From: a bacterium | Lineage (GTDB): Bacteria > Acidobacteriota > Polarisedimenticolia > Polarisedimenticolales > Polarisedimenticolaceae | Direction: 5' to 3' | NCBI GenBank assembly: GCA_024226515.1 | Contig: JAAELQ010000146.1 | Location: forward strand, 62,001-126,000 | Length of the DNA: 64,000 bases | Shown: one piece after another, positions 18,901 through 25,966 of the stretch | Numbering within the stretch: the first letter of the stretch is position 1 | Layout of the letters: every line of letters starts with the position of its first letter | Notes under the pieces: generated by a model | Told to the model about the DNA's origin: nothing | What the model saw: only the letters and a program-made list of their open reading frames with translations | The model's database searches: none | Position numbers and translations under genes: made by a program

Positions 18901-20982
18901 CCCCGCGTCGCAAATCGTGTCGCCATCGGTGTCCGCGCCGTCCTGGCTCGGATCGAACGCTCCCGAGGAGCAATCGTCACACAGGTCGCCATCCGAGTCG
19001 ACGCACACGAGCGGATCGTCGTCCGCGCTGTCGGTACACGCATACTGCGGCAGGTTGCCGTCGCACTGTCCGTCGCACACGGCAACGCCGTCCTCGTCCG
19101 CATCGATGCACGGTCGCCAGTACAGCTGACCGGCGAGATTGTTCGAGAAGTCCAGTTCCGGCCAGAGGACGAAGTACTGGTTGTTCGCCGTATTGTGGGA
19201 GATCGCCAGTTGCGAGCGACCGACCACGTCCGCCGTGGAGATCGTCGGCGAGTCCGGGAGCATCGAACCGTCACTACAGACCACGCGGATCTCGATCTCG
19301 TACGGTGTTCCGCCGCCGACCTCATCGAGCATGGCGATTCCCCAGCAGCCATCGATTCCGGCGCCTGCGATCCGCCCGTCGTATGCGTCGTCTTCCTCTG
19401 CGAGGATCGCGACCTCGCTGAGACTGGCCGCGGGGCTGTGACCCAGGACGAGGTCGCCGACGATATCGGGACCAGGAAACGAGTCCTCGGTCTGCTGCAC
19501 GATGAGGCAACGCTCTGCCGTGAGGTCGCAGGAAACATCGGTCGGATGTCGCACGATCGGGGACGATGGCCTGAAGTCATACTGGAGCGCGGAGCCTAGT
19601 CGCCAACTGACCACCGACGTCTCACCCCGGGGATTGGTTCCCCAGGCGATCACGAAACGATTCGAGCCACTGAGGGCAATCGACGGGTCCACCTCGTCCT
19701 CGGGTTGCTCGGAAACGGTGTTCACTCCGTAAAGGCCGGTCGTCATACTCACGTTGGCCACACGGATGTCCCGATTGAGAGGGTTGCCGTTGTTCTGGTC
19801 TTCATAGACGACCTGACATGTGTCACCGAAGCAGGCGATGTCCGGGTCGAACTGATTGTCGAAGCTACCGTCGACCGGAAACGCATCTAGATAGGTCGCC
19901 CCGTTCTCGTCGAGGATCTCGCAGTAGATGTCGATGTCGCCGGTCCTGCTGTCTTCCCAACAAACCAGCCAGCGGTTGAACTGCGAGCACCATCCCACTG
20001 CAGGCGCTCGCGATTGCGATGTTGACGCGTCGATCAGTATTGGAGTCGCAGTTCCGACAGACCCCGAGACGAGGATTCCGAGGATATCCCAATCCGTCGG
20101 ATCGTTGTCATACTCGTAGGCGACGAGATACTTGTCTGACGTAGGGTTGTAGGCGACCCCGAGCTCCCGAGCCTGGTTGTTGGTTAGCCAGTAAACCGGA
20201 CCGTAGAGTGGGTCGATTTCCACCGGATACGATGCCGCGTTCAGCCAATTGCCATCGAGCAGGATGGCCAGGTGATCGCCCGACAATCGTAGCTGTCCGC
20301 GTAACTCCCGGTCGGAGGCGTCCCGAACCCGTACGCTTCCGACACTGAAAACATGGCGTTCGTCGTCGAGGAAGCGCAAGGGCTCCCCAGGTCCGGGATG
20401 GGAATTCTCTACGGTCAAAGTCGTTCGAACGATCCCGCGGATTTCCAGGTCACCGGTCAAGGTCGCTGGACGCTCCTCGAGCACGAATATCTGCTCCAAG
20501 CCTTCCGGTAGTATCTCGTATCGCTCGGCAACAGCATCCGCATGCCGGGTTTCAATCCAGTTCGCGGCGTTTCGAGTCGAGCGCTGCTCCGGAACGGACC
20601 GGTGTAAGGCCTTGCCCTCGGAGAAGATCCCGGAGAAACGGTACGAGAAACGTGGCTCGATGGATTCGTCGCTCGCTCGCGGCCACGTCATTCCCCACTG
20701 ATCGTGGTCGAATCGAACGTGATAACGCCCCGGGCCGGCAATCAGAGCGCCTGTTTCTGTGGGGACCAGTTCTAGTTGGCGGAGATCCACGGGTCTCAGA
20801 ATCGGTAGTGGAACTCCCACGGGATCGTTCGTGAGTGCACTCCCTTCGGGTTCCGTCTCGGCCAGTTCGGCATCGCGGGTGACGTTGCGTTCGTAGAGCC
20901 GGAACGTCCGGGTCTCTCCTCGGGTAAGAAAAACCGACAAGCCGATCAGAGCGAGAACTGGCACGAGAACAGAGTGCTTCAT
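15946..20982 (-). CDS. Giant secreted thrombospondin-3 / NHL / DNRLRE protein
   Basis: A 1678-residue exported protein. Residues 1-22 form a signal peptide. Residues about 40-230 are unassigned beta-rich sequence, followed to about 600 by propeller-like repeats. Residues 627-1017 are a long thrombospondin type-3 array of Asp-rich calcium loops with cysteines. A fibronectin-like segment ending RYYLVRAENGCG leads into NHL repeats (about 1100-1412), several bearing a Cys-Cys loop of the form GWGVDT..EVC..LPC. Then comes a DNRLRE-type beta-sandwich (about 1414-1624: SKDNTIFEE, RALIAFDV, GFASREYDD). A last NHL-like strand set closes the chain. No catalytic motif is visible. Adhesion or polysaccharide binding at the surface is the likely role. 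The 5' half looks somewhat less G+C-rich than its neighbours. Confidence 0.8.
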   Translation of the reverse strand: MKHSVLVPVLALIGLSVFLTRGETRTFRLYERNVTRDAELAETEPEGSALTNDPVGVPLPILRPVDLRQLELVPTETGALIAGPGRYHVRFDHDQWGMTWPRASDESIEPRFSYRFSGIFSEGKALHRSVPEQRSTRNAANWIETRHADAVAERYEILPEGLEQIFVLEERPATLTGDLEIRGIVRTTLTVENSHPGPGEPLRFLDDERHVFSVGSVRVRDASDRELRGQLRLSGDHLAILLDGNWLNAASYPVEIDPLYGPVYWLTNNQARELGVAYNPTSDKYLVAYEYDNDPTDWDILGILVSGSVGTATPILIDASTSQSRAPAVGWCSQFNRWLVCWEDSRTGDIDIYCEILDENGATYLDAFPVDGSFDNQFDPDIACFGDTCQVVYEDQNNGNPLNRDIRVANVSMTTGLYGVNTVSEQPEDEVDPSIALSGSNRFVIAWGTNPRGETSVVSWRLGSALQYDFRPSSPIVRHPTDVSCDLTAERCLIVQQTEDSFPGPDIVGDLVLGHSPAASLSEVAILAEEDDAYDGRIAGAGIDGCWGIAMLDEVGGGTPYEIEIRVVCSDGSMLPDSPTISTADVVGRSQLAISHNTANNQYFVLWPELDFSNNLAGQLYWRPCIDADEDGVAVCDGQCDGNLPQYACTDSADDDPLVCVDSDGDLCDDCSSGAFDPSQDGADTDGDTICDAGDNCPDDANLDQDDGDGDGVGDACDDCPDDPDKTEPEHCGCGNPETDTDSDDDPDCIDPDDDNDGVSDANEIADGSDPLDPNQCGDADLDTCDDCSVGVDGFGPLDDSNPWNDGPDGDGDGTCDATDGCPEDPEKTAPGVCGCGVTEDVNDTDMDGDVNCLDPDDDNDGVADGSDPATLNPNLCGDSDADTCDDCTIGVDGFGLLPDGVPANDGPDSDGDGACDPGDGCPLDPNKTDPGACGCGEAESDADADGTPDCVDGCPLDPLKIAPGTCGCGVPDEDVDSDGLLDCLDSCLDGDADGYGDPGLGGNDCAGFDCNDADDQVWEHPDTATNLVMHGDKVTLAWDSSADPGGAVVSYDVIGSDRADSFFAHACVESDDTDLVALDPYMPPGDGIRYYLVRAENGCGAAPAPRIVGGPGSGPGQFDGPSGIALGPSGRLYVGEYSQHRIHVLDSAGQFLFMFGWGVDTGTPQLEVCDISSLPCFPGQPGPGTGQIWNPQDVAIAPQGDVYVANRGGNRILVFDGDGEYLAEFGSAGTEAGEFANVGPYDLHVDQRGWVYASDPQQSRLQVFDDDHNFRFMLGWGVDTNAAEFEVCTDNSLPCHPGIEGDGAGQFSVGPAGVAVTPSGSIVVGGTRNNRIQVFEPNGAFAYAAGWGVDTGLEALEVCDATTLPCHAGIPGPGDGQFQNARTVEVDATGKFYVVELAGDRIQVFDSERLAASYCLSPSKDNTIFEEHQDYSNGSGGAIFSGRSGNNHNYSLRRALIAFDVAGGLPDGFTASHVVLSLAVNNLPQQNPVPQEFSLHRVTEDWGEGPSATWAGVGVPAVAPDATWSHRFWDDSLWSSLGGAFDPLATATQQVPGQYGTFSWTSQQMVEDVQSWLETPSSNFGWILVGDEGGTPRTFRGFASREYDDLLALDSCGASGLGPKLVIRNDGRVLSIDGSDTADGGPLKAKGLAIGPLGRLFVSEPSKDRIQILPRFIPDCP

Positions 20983-21306
20983 GGTGCATCTCCTCGGCAG
21001 GTGCGCTGTGCCAGGACTGGCGTCTCTGATCTTCAGTCGATGCGACGCGCAAGAACGCTACAGAGTCGGGGCGTTGATGCCCGCGATGTTCTCGTCCGGG
21101 GAAACGCTTGTCAAGGAGTTTCTCGTCGGGTTTGGGGATTCGAATGATCTCGAAAACAACGGAGCACGCCCCGCGAAGCGTGATCTGCCGAAGCGTCCAG
21201 CGCGCCGCGAGCTCCGCTCAGGACCGCGAGCCTTCTTGGCCTCCGACGGGAGGGCCTCCCTGCACCACTGGGGTGGGGGAGACGCGATGATCGGGGCCGG
21301 ATGCAG
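20983..21306. other. Intergenic region upstream of the NHL/DNRLRE gene
   Basis: No gene is evident in these 324 bases. On the minus strand a perfect TTGACA at 21114-21109 is followed after 17 bases by GAACAT, a weak -10. It could start transcription of the 1678-residue protein about 100 bases further on. Nothing else stands out. Confidence 0.4.
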
Positions 21307-21903
21307 TCACTGCTGGAAGCAGTAGAGAGGGAGCACCGCATCACAGCCGAAGTAGATGTCGGCGGTCCAGGTCGAGTCCGTGGCCGCGTGGTCCCCCACG
21401 TACCCGGCACCCGTACCCACGGCGCTCAGGGTCCAATCCATGCAGGAAGCTTGCGGAGTTCGAGCCGTGCCGTTCACTGCCACGTTGCTCCACGCCGCGT
21501 TCCAGGAAGACGTGACCGGCACACCGTTCTCGTCGACGCTGATCGGGTTCTGGAGGTCGCCGTCCGTCAGATCGAACCAGTCGTCCGCGACCAGGGCGCC
21601 GTCGGTACGCACGTACCCCGGACCCGACTTGATGAAACGCGTGTCCGGGCTGCCGGTCGAGTCGGCCAGCCACGCCTTGTACGAGCCGAGGAGGCCGGCG
21701 GCAGCGGCCAGATCGCTGCAGTGCTGATCCGCCCCGTCGAGCCCCATCATGTCCGGCGCGTACTGAACGCTGGACAGGAACACGACCCTGCCGGCCATGG
21801 GATCGTCGCCGGAGTCGTCATCGTCGAGGATGTCGCACGATCCGATCAGTGCGACCGCGGCCAAGATTATGCCGGCCGCGATCGAGCGTTGGGCCGTCAG
21901 CAT
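21307..21903 (-). CDS. DUF1554-type lipoprotein
   Basis: A 198-residue lipoprotein. The N-terminus has a hydrophobic signal ending in a lipobox (LIGSC), followed by an Asp-rich linker DILDDDDSGDD. The remaining chain from VVFLSSVQYAPDMMGLDGAD to the end YCFQQ matches the DUF1554 fold known from Leptospira and other bacteria. It shows AAAAGLLGSYKAWLADS, YVRTDGALVADDW, DLTDGDL and two paired cysteines (in SCMDW and FGCD). This fold is related to collagenase-like C-type lectin domains, so ligand binding at the cell surface is likely. It is co-directional with the M28 peptidase but separated from it by a long palindrome. ATG at 21903 has GGAGG just upstream. Confidence 0.8.
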   Translation of the reverse strand: MLTAQRSIAAGIILAAVALIGSCDILDDDDSGDDPMAGRVVFLSSVQYAPDMMGLDGADQHCSDLAAAAGLLGSYKAWLADSTGSPDTRFIKSGPGYVRTDGALVADDWFDLTDGDLQNPISVDENGVPVTSSWNAAWSNVAVNGTARTPQASCMDWTLSAVGTGAGYVGDHAATDSTWTADIYFGCDAVLPLYCFQQ

Positions 21904-22030
21904 GGTTGTCCTCCCGGATCCGGGCTCCAGTTGCAGTATGCATCAGCGAACGCGGCGGCTACACGACGATAGAAGACCGACTCGGTCGAGTCTGGTCCTG
22001 CACCGGATCAACCACGACAGGGCCGAGCGG

Positions 22031-22107
22031 GTTCTTGAACAGGCACAACGTGGTGCGCAGAATGCGGCGCCGCAAGCTTCGCACCACGTTGGCGCTGTTC
22101 GAACAAC
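22031..22107. repeat. Long palindrome: 12-bp perfect arms around an inner palindrome
   Basis: CAACGTGGTGCG (22046-22057) and CGCACCACGTTG (22080-22091) are perfect reverse complements. The 22-base spacer contains the 12-base palindrome TGCGGCGCCGCA (22063-22074). The flanks extend the symmetry imperfectly: 22031-22045 and 22092-22107 both contain TTC/GAACA elements in mirror order. The element starts 5 bases past the M28 stop on the minus strand and has no T-tract. It could be a terminator-like or mRNA-stabilising hairpin, a REP-like element or a protein-binding site. The spacing of its AAC/GTT ends is reminiscent of an integron attC, but the conserved heptamers do not match. Confidence 0.7.
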
Positions 22108-22111
22108 GACC

Positions 22112-24748
22112 TCACGGGCAGCTGGCGGACAGCTCCTTTTGCGTGCTCCCGCAGGTGGCACTGGCGACCGGGCCGTTTCGCTCCCCGGACGATGCTTCGC
22201 CCCACGAGCTCTCTGCGCCCGCATCGTTGCCGGCGACCAGCAAGAACCACAGGTCGCCGGCCGGCACCGGGTCCCACGTTGCCGGGTTGTCGATGGTGCA
22301 AACCGCATCGCTGATCGTCCAGGTCGACACCTCGCTCAACGGGCCGTAGACGATCTTCGTTCTCGCCGGTGCGCACTGGTCGTCCCAGCTCACCTGGATT
22401 TGCGTTCCGCCGGCAGCGATTCGCGACGCCCGCATCGGCGAGGTTCCGGGACTGCCGTCCGGGATCGGCGGCGGTGCGCAGCCGGGGCAGCCTAGGGCTC
22501 GGATTCTCACGTCATCGATGTTCCAGCCGGAGTACTGCCAGCCGCCGTCGGTGGACCCCTGGGTCCAGCGCAGGTAGACCGCCGGCTGCCCGTCGGCCAC
22601 CTCGGAGATGTCGTATTCCACCATCGTCCAGGCCGCGTCGGTCAGCTCCGCACTGTTGTCCCACACCGTGGTCCAGCCGGTGCCGTCGTTGCTCACCCGG
22701 AGATAGGCGTGATCGTAGGTCGGCTGTTCCACGTTGAGGTAGCGCTGGAACTGCACGCTGACCTCGGCCAGCCCGGTGCAGTCGATGGCGCCGGTGGTCA
22801 GGTGGGTCTCGGGCAGGCTGTTCTCGTAGTCGCCCGAGAGGTTGTAGCCGTAGACGTTCGCCCCGGTGGCGCCGCCGATGGGGTCGGCATTGCCGTGCTC
22901 GCCGCCGCCGCCGGTGGGTGCGCCCCAGGCCCAGAGGCCCTCGGCGGTCCAGCCGGGATCGTCGTCCATGTTCCACTCGTACTGCAGCAGCGGCACGCCG
23001 ACCCGGAGCTTCACCTCCCGCGAGGTGTCGCCGTCATGGGAGGAGGTGTTGACGAAGGCGACCGTGTCGGTGTGCGTGCCGTCGGGTAGCGCATCGGCGT
23101 TGGCAGCGAGCGAAACGGCGACGGTGTCCGTGGCTCCCGGGGCCAGGCTGCCGCCGGTGGTGGAGAGGGTGACCCAGCTCTGAGCCTTGCTCACCGTGTA
23201 GTCGATGGTGCTGTCCCCGGTGTTCTCCACGGTGTAGTCCATGCTCGCCGGGGTGAAGGGACCGCCGCTCTGGCCTGCGGCATCGAACGAGCCGAACGGG
23301 GTGACCCTGAAGGAAGACGACGACTGCAGGCCGGCCACCTCGGCCAGCGTCGCCGCACAGGCCTGGGTGATCTCACTGCCGATATGGGCGGTGGCGGCCA
23401 CGTTGGTCCAGTCGTCGGTACTCTCGTGGTAGTGCGGGTAGCTGCTCCAGTCCCAGTCGATGGCCAGGAAGGCGGGGATGCCCGCCTGCTGGAAGGGGAC
23501 ATGGTCGCTGCCCCAACTGCTGTATTCCTTGCGGCTGTTCAGCGTGGTGTAGTCGGCAACGGCGTTCTCCATCGCCGCCATCAGGGACTCCCAGGGCGTC
23601 TCGCCCTCGATGATCACGCCGTAGTCGTCATCGTAGAAGCAGACCATGTCGGCGGTGATGGCCGAGACGATCGTCCGGCCGTCGGCCACCGCCTCGTCCA
23701 CGAAATGCTCGCTGCCACGAAGCCCCACCTCTTCCGCATCGAAGAGCACGAACTGCACCGAGCGGTCGAACTCGAGCGCCGCGGCCATCCTGGCCACCTC
23801 CAGCACCAGGCTGGAGCCGGAGCCGTTGTCCTCCGTGCCCGGGGCGAGCGTGCCGGGCTGCTCGCTCGTCGAGTCGTAGTGCGCGCCCAGCACAACGTAT
23901 TCGTTCGGTGAGGTGACGCCGGTCTTGGTGGCCACCACGTTGCGGCAGGGCGTGCCGTTATAGATGAAGTCGTCGAATTCCACCGTGTAGCCGTAGCCGG
24001 CGAGCTTCTCGAAGAGGTAGCCCCCCACCAGGTTCTTGTCGGCGCTGTTGTAGTAACGGGTCTTCACCTTGTGCGAGCCGCCGTCATGATCGAACGGCAC
24101 CGCTCCGCTGATCTCCTGCAGTAGCTGCTGAAAGGCCGTCTCGTCGAAGAGCGCGACGAACGCCGCCACGTCGTCCGGATCGGCAAGCCGGCTGCGGCGT
24201 TCCACCGCCGCCGACACCCGTGCACCGTAGCGTTCCCAACCTGCCGGCGGTGGGTCGGTGGGGATCCGCTGGAGATCGAACCGCGCGGCCAGGAAGGCGG
24301 ATAGATGTTCGATCGGGACCTCGCACAGGGCGAAGTCACCTCCCAGCCGGTGCACGGCACCGAACTCCTCGAGACGCTTCAGCGTCAGCCGGGCCGGCGC
24401 CGCGCCGAGCCGCCGGGCCCGGGCATCGACCAGGAACCACTCGCCGGAAGCGTATGCGGATGTGATGTGAAGAGCAGCGGCCAACGGGTCTCGCTCGGCC
24501 ACCCGGTCAACCGCCAGCAAACCGCCGGGCAGCTCCCAGGTGAGCAGGGCCGGGGACGGTGCGAGGCCTAGCTGCGTCGCCACGTAGCGGTCGACTTCCG
24601 GTAGGTAATAGATCTCCGCGGCTCGGGCCGCGGCGGGAACGAGAAGCACCGTCAACAGAAGGGCAATCGACGCCAGGGTCCGGCTCTCCTTCCTGACAGT
24701 TCCGATCCACAAATGACGGACGGCAAGGCGTGCCGGCGAGAGTTTCAT
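22112..24748 (-). CDS. Secreted M28-family zinc aminopeptidase
   Basis: An 878-residue exported metallopeptidase. ATG at 24748 gives a basic N-terminus and a hydrophobic signal ending in AAARA at about residue 43. The M28 domain (about 245-500) shows the di-zinc ligands in GAHYDST, TEDNGSG, FDAEEVGLRG, TADMVCF and the final HYHESTDD, so both metal sites appear complete. A BACON/ASPM-like beta-sandwich (about 510-610) follows, then a jelly-roll segment beginning WNMDDDPGW. The C-terminal module shares WDPVPAGDLWFLL, AESSWG and a Cys-Pro end with the S8 protease at 11843. It probably trims peptides released by that protease. The palindrome at 22031-22107 follows the stop. Confidence 0.88.
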   Translation of the reverse strand: MKLSPARLAVRHLWIGTVRKESRTLASIALLLTVLLVPAAARAAEIYYLPEVDRYVATQLGLAPSPALLTWELPGGLLAVDRVAERDPLAAALHITSAYASGEWFLVDARARRLGAAPARLTLKRLEEFGAVHRLGGDFALCEVPIEHLSAFLAARFDLQRIPTDPPPAGWERYGARVSAAVERRSRLADPDDVAAFVALFDETAFQQLLQEISGAVPFDHDGGSHKVKTRYYNSADKNLVGGYLFEKLAGYGYTVEFDDFIYNGTPCRNVVATKTGVTSPNEYVVLGAHYDSTSEQPGTLAPGTEDNGSGSSLVLEVARMAAALEFDRSVQFVLFDAEEVGLRGSEHFVDEAVADGRTIVSAITADMVCFYDDDYGVIIEGETPWESLMAAMENAVADYTTLNSRKEYSSWGSDHVPFQQAGIPAFLAIDWDWSSYPHYHESTDDWTNVAATAHIGSEITQACAATLAEVAGLQSSSSFRVTPFGSFDAAGQSGGPFTPASMDYTVENTGDSTIDYTVSKAQSWVTLSTTGGSLAPGATDTVAVSLAANADALPDGTHTDTVAFVNTSSHDGDTSREVKLRVGVPLLQYEWNMDDDPGWTAEGLWAWGAPTGGGGEHGNADPIGGATGANVYGYNLSGDYENSLPETHLTTGAIDCTGLAEVSVQFQRYLNVEQPTYDHAYLRVSNDGTGWTTVWDNSAELTDAAWTMVEYDISEVADGQPAVYLRWTQGSTDGGWQYSGWNIDDVRIRALGCPGCAPPPIPDGSPGTSPMRASRIAAGGTQIQVSWDDQCAPARTKIVYGPLSEVSTWTISDAVCTIDNPATWDPVPAGDLWFLLVAGNDAGAESSWGEASSGERNGPVASATCGSTQKELSASCP

Positions 24749-24928
24749 GCTCAGGGCTCCGCGGCGAACGTCGGCCGGAGAGTTCTTCCCCGGTTTTCCG
24801 GAGATGTACGCCGATCCATCCTCGTGGTGTACTGCAAGACGACGGCCGGTTTCAAGGGCAGAGAGAGACTCCACGACTCGCCCTCGAGCCGTCGTGTCTT
24901 CCCCAACCTGCGGGCGCCTGCTCTCCGC

Positions 24929-25966
24929 TCACTCCCCGTAACGCGGAAACCGCACGCGGAACGGGCGCTTGCGCGGCTGCACCAGCTCGGGCGCGTCGGG
25001 CTGCGTGAGGTCGACCGCGGAGAATCCCACCACGCCCAGCGCCGAGAAGGCCCACCCCTCGCGCAGGACGGTGTGTCCGGCCGCGGCGGAGCCCGGCAGA
25101 TCGACCTCGGACAGGACGCGCGGTTTCTCGGGTCGCGAGATGTCGATGACCTGCAGCCCGCCCGAGCCGTTGGCGACGACGGCGACCGCGCCGAGCAGCG
25201 CGACGTTCAGCGCCGAGCGCAGCGGCGGCACGTGGGCCACCTCGCGGGCGCGACCGGCCCGGTCGACGCGATGGATGCGCAGTCCGCGCCGCCCGCAGGC
25301 GGCGAGCAGCAGGTCGCCCGACAGCACCACGTCACGTGCGCCCTCGGTGTCGGGCGCCGTCGACAGTCGGTCCGGGTACGCGGGGTCCTTGACGTCGAAC
25401 AGCCGCACGCCGGTCTCTCCCTCGGCCGTCGCGAGGCGCGTGCCGTCGAGGTGCAGGGCGCGCATCTCGAAGCGGGTCGAGATCACGGTCACGGGCAGCG
25501 GCTCCGCCACGTCGGCGATGTCGACGATGCGCAGGCCGTGGTCGTCGTCCGCCAGCAGCGCATGGTCGGCGAACAGCTCGATGCCGCGAATGCTGCCGCC
25601 CGAGTCGAAGTGGTGCAGGGGCACCGGGGCGGCGGGGTCGGAGACGTCGACGATGTAGACTCCGTGGCTGCCCGCGGCCAGGAAGGCGCGCGTGCCGTCG
25701 ACGAGCACGTCGAGCACGGGGGCGCCCAGCACCAGCTTGCTCACCTCGAGCGGCTCGGCGGGGTCGGAGACGTCGACGATCAGCAGCCCGTCGCTGCGGC
25801 CGAGCAAGGCCCGATCGCCGTCGAGGGTGATCGAATGCACGGCGAGCGGCATCGGCAGGACGGCGCTCTTCTTCGACTTCTTCTTGCCCGCCGCCGCGGG
25901 AGAGAGCAGCAGCGCGGCCAGCAGCGCCAGCGTCGGAAAGAGCCGTGGTCGCAGCGTGAATCTCAT
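24929..25966 (-). CDS. LVIVD-repeat propeller protein, exported
   Basis: A 345-residue protein with a signal peptide (residues 1-26) and then a lysine-rich linker KKKSKK. The rest is built of about seven repeats of roughly 40 residues with cores LLIVDVSDPAEPLEV, VYIVDVSDPAAPVPL and LRIVDIADVAEPLPV, the LVIVD repeat. These form a beta-propeller found in secreted and surface proteins; no catalytic residues are seen. The ATG at 25966 overlaps the leucyl-tRNA synthetase stop by 4 bases (ATGA), so it is translated from the same message although functionally unrelated. The binding partner is unknown. Confidence 0.8.
   Translation of the reverse strand: MRFTLRPRLFPTLALLAALLLSPAAAGKKKSKKSAVLPMPLAVHSITLDGDRALLGRSDGLLIVDVSDPAEPLEVSKLVLGAPVLDVLVDGTRAFLAAGSHGVYIVDVSDPAAPVPLHHFDSGGSIRGIELFADHALLADDDHGLRIVDIADVAEPLPVTVISTRFEMRALHLDGTRLATAEGETGVRLFDVKDPAYPDRLSTAPDTEGARDVVLSGDLLLAACGRRGLRIHRVDRAGRAREVAHVPPLRSALNVALLGAVAVVANGSGGLQVIDISRPEKPRVLSEVDLPGSAAAGHTVLREGWAFSALGVVGFSAVDLTQPDAPELVQPRKRPFRVRFPRYGE

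Noticed and set aside
22031-22107. Integron attC site
   Set aside because: The ends do not match the conserved RYYYAAC and GTTRRRY heptamers, and no integrase or cassette array is present, so only the neutral palindrome is annotated.
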